DNA of 10,001 nt from the NCBI GenBank assembly GCA_016866585.1, contig VGMB01000043.1:1-10001 (forward strand), written 5' to 3'. Below are positions 1-5,841 of this stretch, piece after piece. The stretch comes from Chlamydiota bacterium. Its GTDB lineage: Bacteria > Chlamydiota > Chlamydiia > Chlamydiales > Rhabdochlamydiaceae. The notes beneath the pieces were generated by a model. The model was not told the DNA's origin. It did no database searches and saw only the letters and a list, made by a program, of their open reading frames with translations. Every line of letters begins with the position of its first letter. The first letter of the stretch is position 1. A program made the translations under genes and the position numbers.

Positions 1-708
1 AAGAAACTGCATTAAAGGTTGCGGAACAGTGGTGTACATATCGACAGTAACTTGAGGTTCTATCTCCACTTTTACAACTTGCTTAGGAGGACGACCACGC
101 TTTGGTCTCGGATTAAGGGCTTCATTCGAATAATATGTCTTAGCTTTAGCAAGTAGAGCTTCTCTTGCTCCAGCAACATCTTTTGATACTTTGACATCAA
201 AAAGATGACGCTTAATTTTTTCCATTATATTTTTTGTGATATCTAAATCTTCTTCAAATACAAACTGAATAGATTGATTTCTTAACCACTCAATAATTCT
301 AATTCTAGACCTTTCCTGATAGTACTGTTGCCATTTTTCTAATTCAGTAAGATGGTCATAGATAAACTCAAGAAAATTTTCACGGGCTTCTTTAGATTGA
401 ATAACATCTAAAAGTTTTTCTTTAGTATCAATATCGTAAACTTTTTCATTTACAAAACCTTCCATAAACTTCTTAGTTTCGTAAAAAGTCATTTTAGGTA
501 ACAAACAATAGCGAGGTGCATTTTCAGTAAGTTCTTTTTCTAGATCTTCCAGTTCTTTGATTCCTTTATCCAAATCGACAAAAACTATAAACCCTTCAAC
601 TTTATCAAGATAGAAATCACGCTCATCATCAGATTTTGCAAAAGCGTCCATCAACCGATGGAATCGAAGAAGCAATGGATTTTGCGCTTGCGGATACGAC
701 TTATTCAT
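1..708 (-). CDS. UPF0158 family protein with AT-hook-like tail (partial, 3' end outside window)
   Basis: The reading frame is open from an ATG at 708 down to the window edge, giving 236 residues without a stop; the C-terminus lies outside. An AAGGAA Shine-Dalgarno-like site (complement of 714-719) sits 5 bases before the ATG, which supports this start. The protein is soluble and highly charged, with no signal peptide or membrane segment. I recognise it as a chlamydial UPF0158 protein from the core around residues 72-142 (TFYETKKFMEGFVNEK, YDIDTKEKLL, RSRIRIIEWL). UPF0158 has no established biochemical function. After the core, residues about 199-209 read NPRPKRGRPPK, containing the RGRP core of AT-hook minor-groove binding motifs, so nucleoid or promoter binding is a reasonable inference but is not shown. 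It lies 75 bases downstream of the transporter gene on the same strand, so it may be read from that gene's transcript or from its own weak promoter in the gap. Family assignment is fairly sure; role unknown. Confidence 0.85.
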   Translation of the reverse strand, partial: MNKSYPQAQNPLLLRFHRLMDAFAKSDDERDFYLDKVEGFIVFVDLDKGIKELEDLEKELTENAPRYCLLPKMTFYETKKFMEGFVNEKVYDIDTKEKLLDVIQSKEARENFLEFIYDHLTELEKWQQYYQERSRIRIIEWLRNQSIQFVFEEDLDITKNIMEKIKRHLFDVKVSKDVAGAREALLAKAKTYYSNEALNPRPKRGRPPKQVVKVEIEPQVTVDMYTTVPQPLMQFL

Positions 709-783
709 AGATTTTCCTTACAAAACAGTGACTATAGATTACCATATTAAAACTGCCACTTCAAGGGCAAATAAATTCTTTGT

Positions 784-2010
784 CTAATAATAAGTTTCAT
801 TCAAAAAATTTCCTCTATTTTTTATCCAAAACCAAACCAGTATACTAAAACCCAATAACATACATATTGAAGATATAATAGGCGTCAAAAAAGGGTAAAT
901 AACAACAAAAGAACCTGAGAAGAAAGGAGTAAGACCTATAGCAGCCCACTGTACCGAATTATATATACCTAAGATCTCCCCCTGACTATCTTCAGGTGTC
1001 AGATTAGAAATTATAGAAGCCGCTGAAGGATATACGAGAGATTCGAAAAAAGCAAAAAAGGGAACTAAAATAAAAAGTTGCAAAGAGTTTTTTACAAAGC
1101 AAGTAAGTGTTAGTAAAATTGAAAAAACAATTAATCCTAAAGCAAGAAGAAACTGGGACGAAAATTTTTTTAACAAAGGCCGAATCAAACAACCCTGGCT
1201 CAAAGCTATCCAAAAACCTACATAAGCAAAAAAATCAGCAATATCTTCCACAGAAAAAGAAAGCTTCTGTATTAAAAATACCGGGCTAAATTCCGTGAAG
1301 AAACCCCATCCAAAGCAAAAAACAAACATTACATAGAAGAGCACCTTTAACTTAGGGTGATTAAAAGCCTTTTTTAAATGTAAAAAACCTGTTGTAAATG
1401 AAATTTCATTTTTTCTTTGTGAAGTCGCTGTGTCCTTTAAAAAAATCAAAACAAGTAAAAAATTAACCAGACATAACACAGCAGCTATAACAAAAGGCCC
1501 AGTCCAAGCTCCTAAAAAAGAATTTAATGCAAACCTTCCCCCAATAAAAGGTCCCACAACAAACCCCACGCCCCAAGACATTCCTAAAAGCCCAAACGTT
1601 TTTGCACGGTCTTTAGGTTGAGATGCATTAGCTACGAATGACTGAGCGATGGCATAATTACCAGAAGCGACTCCCGAAAGCAACCGAGAGATAAACAAAC
1701 CTATAATGCTAAAATTAATAACACTGATAAGACCTGCTAAATAACTTAAAAATCCTAATACAATTGTTAAAGAAAGAATTTTTTTTCTTCCTAACCTGTC
1801 AGAGATCGTTCCTAAAATAGGACTCCCAAAAAACTGACCTAAGCAGTAAGAAGCAATCAATAGGCTATAGAGCCATCCCCTGGATTCTATTGAAAATGAA
1901 CCATCTACAAATGAATTTGATCCCAGAAGCAACGGGCCCAAAAGAGGCATGATTAAACCGAAGCCCAAGCTATCAATAAAGACTGTAAATAAAACCGGTA
2001 ATAATCCCAT
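784..2010 (-). CDS. TetA-like DHA1 major facilitator superfamily exporter
   Basis: This encodes a 408-residue inner-membrane secondary transporter, the usual length for 12-helix drug:H+ antiporters. Family motifs are clear: an N-terminal helix with Asp13 followed by GFGLIMPLLG; motif A after helix 2 as GTISDRLGRKK (residues 67-77); a motif B-like helix 4 with RLLSGVASG (109-117); and the antiporter motif C in helix 5, GMSWGVGFVVGPFIGG (143-158), which is typical of exporters rather than importers. A charged central loop around residues 192-205 separates the two six-helix halves. The pattern resembles TetA and related multidrug exporters, but the substrate cannot be read from sequence, and tetracycline resistance should not be assumed. 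The start at 2010 is preceded by AAAGG (complement of 2014-2018) with short spacing, and by a candidate promoter at 2039-2068. The gene is divergent from serS and lies upstream of the UPF0158 gene on the same strand. Confidence 0.9.
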   Translation of the reverse strand: MGLLPVLFTVFIDSLGFGLIMPLLGPLLLGSNSFVDGSFSIESRGWLYSLLIASYCLGQFFGSPILGTISDRLGRKKILSLTIVLGFLSYLAGLISVINFSIIGLFISRLLSGVASGNYAIAQSFVANASQPKDRAKTFGLLGMSWGVGFVVGPFIGGRFALNSFLGAWTGPFVIAAVLCLVNFLLVLIFLKDTATSQRKNEISFTTGFLHLKKAFNHPKLKVLFYVMFVFCFGWGFFTEFSPVFLIQKLSFSVEDIADFFAYVGFWIALSQGCLIRPLLKKFSSQFLLALGLIVFSILLTLTCFVKNSLQLFILVPFFAFFESLVYPSAASIISNLTPEDSQGEILGIYNSVQWAAIGLTPFFSGSFVVIYPFLTPIISSICMLLGFSILVWFWIKNRGNFLNETYY

Positions 2011-2038
2011 ATGCCTTTATTTTGATAATTAAGAGATA

Positions 2039-2068
2039 AGTATATCGCTTGGTCTGAAAAAAACGCAA
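2039..2068 (-). promoter_or_regulatory. Candidate sigma70/sigma66-type promoter for the MFS exporter
   Basis: On the minus strand, TTGCGT (complement of 2063-2068) is followed after 18 bases by TATACT (complement of 2039-2044), a five-of-six match to the -10 consensus. The -35 match is only three of six, which is common in chlamydial promoters. Transcription would begin near 2032, giving a leader of roughly 20 bases before the ATG at 2010. The call is by consensus only. Confidence 0.4.
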
Positions 2069-2280
2069 TACGTGCAAATCCGTATTTAGATAACGAATTT
2101 TTCAAAATAAGATTAATTTCAAACTTAAAAAAACAACAAATTAATTCATTAATTATAAATTCAACATTTTTACGTATTATGAAAAGAGCTTCATTTGTTT
2201 TAAGAAAACCAGAAAACTCCATCATTTAAGAGCTTCAATGAATCGCACATCTTGTTTTTAATTTTTCCATTTTGTTACTT
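2069..2280. other. AT-rich divergent intergenic spacer
   Basis: About 25% GC over 2041-2280, with poly-A/T runs and no convincing gene. A 10-base direct repeat (AAGAGCTTCA) occurs at 2184-2193 and 2228-2237. A minus-strand frame open from 2225 into the exporter gene has no ribosome binding site and overlaps the exporter start by 58 bases, so I do not call it. Confidence 0.5.
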
Positions 2281-2333
2281 TAGATTCACTATCGGGCAGG
2301 CTTACGACAAGTTACCCCAAAACCTTAAGACAT

Positions 2334-2456
2334 GGCTTTCTGAATAGATAGCTTGGGTATCCAATCCCTAAAAGCCCTCGACACAAATTAGGTGTGGCTA
2401 GAAGCGAAGTCTTTGAAAACAACAAGGACTTTCTACTTTAGCCGAGGGAATATTCA
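2334..2456 (+). ncRNA. Candidate structured RNA or serS leader element, class unknown
   Basis: This lies in a GC island (2281-2460, about 43% GC) within an AT-rich spacer. A nested set of stems can be drawn by eye on the plus strand: TGAATA 2341-2346 with TATTCA 2451-2456; CCCTC 2375-2379 with GAGGG 2444-2448; a small hairpin ACAC 2381-2384 with GTGT 2392-2395; GGCTA 2396-2400 with TAGCC 2439-2443, continued past one bulged G by AAG 2402-2404 with CTT 2436-2438; and a 9-bp apical stem 2407-2415 with 2423-2431 closing a 7-base loop. That last stem needs one G-U pair (2412 with 2426), which would be an A-C mismatch if the other strand were transcribed, so plus-strand transcription is favoured. 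A hairpin TTGG 2353-2356 with CCAA 2361-2364 fits on the 5' side. GGCTTT 2334-2339 with AAAGCC 2371-2376 competes with part of this fold. I do not recognise tmRNA, RNase P RNA, SRP RNA, 6S RNA or a T-box. It ends 34 bases before the serS ATG, so it may be an independent small RNA or a cis-acting leader. No confident promoter is visible for it. Confidence 0.42.
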
Positions 2457-2490
2457 CTCGATTTATACTTCCTGAATAACGGAGATTCTA

Positions 2491-3771
2491 ATGTTAGATA
2501 TAAGACTTGTCCGCAAAGACAAAGATGCTGTAGAAGCGCAACTGAAAACCAAAGATCCCGAAATCAACCTTTCTCCTATTGTCGCTCTTGATGAAAGAAT
2601 CAGAGTAATCAAGACGACCGCCGAAGAGTTAAAAGCTACTAGAAATTCTGTTTCAAAAGAAATAGGCGAAAAAAAGAGGAATAAAGAAGACACGACAGAG
2701 CTGATGCAAGAAGTTTCTGGACTTGGAGATAAAATTGGGATTTTAGACCATGAACTTGTTGACTTAGAAAAAGAACTTAATTTTAGGCTAGCATCAATAC
2801 CCAATATTCCTATGGATGGAATTAAGGTATCATTAGATCCAAAAGACAACGTATGTATCAAAACATTTGGAACAAAAAGAGATTTTTCATTCGCACCTAA
2901 AAACCACGTCGAGCTAAATGAGAGGCTACATCTTTTTGATTTTCAAAGAGCAGCAAAAGTTTCTGGTAGCGGTTGGCCTTCATATAAAGGACTAGGAGCC
3001 CGATTAGAATGGGCTTTAATTAACTATATGTTAGACACTCACATATCAAATGGCTTTGAAATGTGGATGGTTCCTCACTTAGTACGACCAGAAATAATGT
3101 ACGGATCCGGACAACTACCCAAGTTTGAAAAGCAACTCTTTAAAATTCACGATGAAGACTATGAACTTTTTATGATACCCACTTCAGAAGTAGCACTTAA
3201 TGGTCTACACAAGGATGAGATCTTTAAAGAAGAAGAACTTCCAAAAAAATACTGTTCATATACTCCATGCTTTAGACGGGAGGCAGGTGCAGCAGGATCT
3301 CAAGAAAGAGGCTTAATACGAGTTCATCAATTCAATAAAGTAGAGATGTTTTGCTTTACAACCCCAGAACAAAGCGAAGAAATTTTCCAACAAATGCAGG
3401 CATCAGCAGAATCAATACTCCACGGACTAGGACTACACTATAGAAGCATGCTCCTTGTAACGGGAGATATGTCTTTTGCAGCAGCAAAAACAGTTGATGT
3501 TGAAGCATGGCTTCCTGGACAAAATCGCTACTATGAAGTTTCATCAGTATCTAACTGCACAGACTTCCAATCTAGAAGATCCCAAATCAGGTACAGAAAA
3601 AAAGAAGACAAGCCTGAACTTATACATACTTTGAACGGATCAGGACTTGCAACTTCCCGTTTAATGGTATCTCTGTTAGAAAATAATCAACAGGAAGATG
3701 GATCAGTAATCCTCCCTGAAGTACTTCATAAGTACATGAACGGAATAAATATACTAAGGCCTGTTTCTTAA
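2491..3771 (+). CDS. serS: Seryl-tRNA synthetase
   Basis: This cytoplasmic class II aminoacyl-tRNA synthetase charges tRNA-Ser (and tRNA-Sec where present) with serine using ATP. At 426 residues it has full family length. The N-terminal domain (about 1-105) includes a charged two-helix antiparallel coiled coil (about 30-100) that in the family grips the long variable arm of tRNA-Ser. The catalytic domain shows the serine-binding TSE loop (IPTSEVAL, 229-236), motif 2 as CFRREAGAAG (260-269) followed by RGLIRVHQF (273-281), the segment WLPGQNRYYEVSSVSN (340-355), and motif 3 as LNGSGLATSRLM (381-392) with the ATP-binding Arg390. All key residues expected for activity are visible. The ATG at 2491 is preceded by GGAG (2481-2484) at 6-base spacing. 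It is the first gene of a tight four-gene cluster and is preceded by a possible structured RNA. A -10-like TATACT at 2464-2469 lacks a good -35. Confidence 0.98.
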   Translation: MLDIRLVRKDKDAVEAQLKTKDPEINLSPIVALDERIRVIKTTAEELKATRNSVSKEIGEKKRNKEDTTELMQEVSGLGDKIGILDHELVDLEKELNFRLASIPNIPMDGIKVSLDPKDNVCIKTFGTKRDFSFAPKNHVELNERLHLFDFQRAAKVSGSGWPSYKGLGARLEWALINYMLDTHISNGFEMWMVPHLVRPEIMYGSGQLPKFEKQLFKIHDEDYELFMIPTSEVALNGLHKDEIFKEEELPKKYCSYTPCFRREAGAAGSQERGLIRVHQFNKVEMFCFTTPEQSEEIFQQMQASAESILHGLGLHYRSMLLVTGDMSFAAAKTVDVEAWLPGQNRYYEVSSVSNCTDFQSRRSQIRYRKKEDKPELIHTLNGSGLATSRLMVSLLENNQQEDGSVILPEVLHKYMNGINILRPVS

Positions 3772-3786
3772 AAATGAGGATATAAA

Positions 3787-5061
3787 ATGTCACTTGCGAT
3801 AGAAGATTTGAAAAATTTTTTAGACCACTCACCTACATCATGGCATGCTGTAAAAGAGATGGGTAATCGACTAGCGCTACACGACTTTATTCCACTAAAA
3901 GAATCAGAACCTTGGCACTTAGAAAAGGGTAAGAAGTACTTCGTATCTAGAAATGGAGCCTTTTTATCCTTTTGCCTTCCTTCTCAAGAGATCGATAAAA
4001 GCTTGATAATGGCATCACATACCGATAGTCCAGGATTCAAATTAAAACCGAATCCTGAAACTATAAAAGAAGGTCTTTCTCTACTCTCTGCTGAAGTATA
4101 TGGAGGACCGTTGATTACCTCTTGGTTAAATAGAGACTTAGCTATAGCCGGGAAAGTCATGGTCTCTACAAAAGATGGTAATATAGAAGAAAAGTTGATT
4201 TTTGCGGATGACTGCATACTATGTATACCTCAGCTTGCCATACATATGGACAGGGAAAGCAATGACAAAGGACCGGTACTTAATAAACAAGATCATTTAA
4301 AAGCTATATTAGGGCTAACAACAGAAAAATGTTTAGAGTCTCTGTTGCGCAGATATCTATCATTTCAGACACTTCTTTCCTATGACCTATTTCTTGTACC
4401 AGTAGAACACTCAAGATATCTTGGTATAAACAATGAATTTATATCATCCTACAGGATAGACAATCTCGTTAGCTCTCACGCATCTATTGTAGCTTTAGGG
4501 AACAATCCACATCCAAGTAAATATACTCTACAAATCTGTATTAGCTGGGATCATGAAGAAATTGGCTCTAAATCTACTGAAGGTGCATATAGCACATTTT
4601 TAGAAGATGTACTCTCTAGAATTTATTCATTTTACAATTTAAGCGAAGAGCAAAAAGGGATCATTAAATCAAAATCCACATGTCTCTCAATAGATATGGC
4701 TCATGCATACAATCCTAATTATGAAAATAAATATGAGCCAAATCATAAGCCTCATCTAGGTAAAGGAATCACGATCAAATTCAATGCAGATCACAAGTAC
4801 GCCACAAATTCATCTAGTGCAGCATTTGTTGTAAAAGCGTGCAACGATCTTAACATGAATCATCAAAAATTTGTTGTTCGCTCCGACATGAATTGTGGAA
4901 GTACTGTTGGACCCATCACTGCTCATAAAATGGGCATATCCACAGTTGACATCGGGGTACCCCAATTATCGATGCACTCTTGTCGAGAACTTATTTGTAT
5001 AAAGGACTACGAGGATTTATGCATTTTTTTAAGCTATCTGATTAAAAATGAAATTTCTTAA
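3787..5061 (+). CDS. apeB: M18 family metallo-aminopeptidase (aspartyl aminopeptidase type)
   Basis: This is a cytosolic zinc aminopeptidase of peptidase family M18, whose members remove N-terminal, often acidic, residues from peptides and commonly form large tetrahedral dodecamers. The 424-residue length is normal for bacterial members. The metal and catalytic set is complete: SHTDSPGFKLKP (77-88, ligand His78), YGGPLITSWLNRDL (105-118), YRIDNL (222-227, bridging Asp225), SWDHEEIGS (253-261, catalytic and ligand Glu257/Glu258), DMAHAYNPNY (303-312, ligand Asp303) and PQLSMHS (392-398, ligand His397). The segment VRSDMNCGSTVGP (364-376) is also typical. Ligand roles are assigned by analogy with human aspartyl aminopeptidase, not by structure. 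GAGGA (3776-3780) precedes the ATG at 6-base spacing, and the gene starts 15 bases after serS, so co-transcription is likely. From memory, the corresponding Chlamydia cluster lacks this gene between serS and the next one. Substrate preference is inferred only. Confidence 0.95.
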   Translation: MSLAIEDLKNFLDHSPTSWHAVKEMGNRLALHDFIPLKESEPWHLEKGKKYFVSRNGAFLSFCLPSQEIDKSLIMASHTDSPGFKLKPNPETIKEGLSLLSAEVYGGPLITSWLNRDLAIAGKVMVSTKDGNIEEKLIFADDCILCIPQLAIHMDRESNDKGPVLNKQDHLKAILGLTTEKCLESLLRRYLSFQTLLSYDLFLVPVEHSRYLGINNEFISSYRIDNLVSSHASIVALGNNPHPSKYTLQICISWDHEEIGSKSTEGAYSTFLEDVLSRIYSFYNLSEEQKGIIKSKSTCLSIDMAHAYNPNYENKYEPNHKPHLGKGITIKFNADHKYATNSSSAAFVVKACNDLNMNHQKFVVRSDMNCGSTVGPITAHKMGISTVDIGVPQLSMHSCRELICIKDYEDLCIFLSYLIKNEIS

Positions 5062-5073
5062 GTTCGAGGCAAA

Positions 5074-5829
5074 ATGAAAGACTCTAATCCCATGCATTTT
5101 GAAGGAAAAAGTCCTAAAGAACATTTAAAAGAAGCTCGTCTTAAAGGCTTGATTGCTTCTTACGAAGTTCATGGCATGGAGATGCCAGGTCACATAGCAG
5201 CTTTTGCAGATTCCATGAAAGACACTACGACTTTACTTCTCATGATCTGGGCTTTGAGCCTATCTCTATTTCAAGCGGATACCATCTCTAAATTTATGAT
5301 ATTATTTTCTCTAGGATGGATAATATGGAAACCAGCCAGGAGTGCTATGCTAGGCTGGGGCAGGCTTGAGAGACTTCATAGGTTAATAGAAGAGGAAAGA
5401 TGGGAAATAGATCACAATAGAGAACAGGAAAAAATAGAATTAAGAGCTATGTACGAAGATAAAGGCTTCAAAGGTAAGCTTTTAGATGAAATTGTTGATA
5501 CTCTTATGTCAGATGATAACAGGCTTTTACAAATTATGCTTGAAGAAGAACTTGGCCTAACTTTAGAAATCCATGAACACCCCTTAAAACAGGCTCTTGG
5601 ATCATTTATTGGGGCCATAATACCGTGCATACTACTTGTAGCTTCATTTTATTTATGCCCGCCCCTTATTTTTCCATTTTTAGGCTTAGTATTAATTGGA
5701 TTAGCTTCGTATACATCCGCTAAACTAGAAAGAAACAAAAAAATTTCTGGTTTCGTATGGAATATAGCCAGCATAGGGATGGTAATAACCGTTATTTATG
5801 TTATCAGCAAAATTTTTGTATCTAATTAG
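5074..5829 (+). CDS. CCC1/VIT1-like integral membrane protein (putative Fe/Mn transporter)
   Basis: The 251-residue protein appears to have five membrane helices, at about residues 52-66, 72-86, 176-193, 196-212 and 228-247. A charged cytosolic region between helices 2 and 3 (about 98-165) contains EEERWE, EQEKIELRAMYEDKGF and LMSDDNRLLQIMLEEELGL. This architecture, two helices, an acidic helical domain and three helices, with the MYEDKGF / MLEEELGL pattern, is that of the CCC1/VIT1 family, whose plant and yeast members move ferrous iron or manganese into vacuoles and use glutamates of this domain to bind metal. The start is supported by GAGG (5066-5069), 4 bases before the ATG; Met7 is a less likely alternative. 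It lies 12 bases after the M18 gene and 12 bases before a metal ATPase. It appears equivalent in position to the Chlamydia CT728 gene, which is a recollection. Transport direction and substrate are inferred; it could be a divergent member with another role. Confidence 0.75.
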   Translation: MKDSNPMHFEGKSPKEHLKEARLKGLIASYEVHGMEMPGHIAAFADSMKDTTTLLLMIWALSLSLFQADTISKFMILFSLGWIIWKPARSAMLGWGRLERLHRLIEEERWEIDHNREQEKIELRAMYEDKGFKGKLLDEIVDTLMSDDNRLLQIMLEEELGLTLEIHEHPLKQALGSFIGAIIPCILLVASFYLCPPLIFPFLGLVLIGLASYTSAKLERNKKISGFVWNIASIGMVITVIYVISKIFVSN

Positions 5830-5841
5830 AAAGGATTAATA

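Noticed and set aside
1953..2225. 90-codon minus-strand open frame overlapping the start of the exporter gene
   Set aside because: No ribosome binding site, low-complexity AT-rich composition, 58-base overlap with a well-supported gene and no recognisable domain.
2357..2372. Resemblance on the minus strand to the rRNA motif GGATTAGATACCC
   Set aside because: The match is short (GGGATTGGATACCC) and nothing around it resembles small-subunit rRNA.
2281..2490. T-box riboswitch controlling serS
   Set aside because: I find no TGGNACC-type T-box sequence, no Stem I signature and no terminator; T-boxes are also not expected outside mainly Gram-positive groups.
2463..2861. 132-codon minus-strand frame across the 5' part of serS
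   Set aside because: It is antisense to the serS coding frame, serine-rich as expected from an antisense shadow, and matches nothing known.
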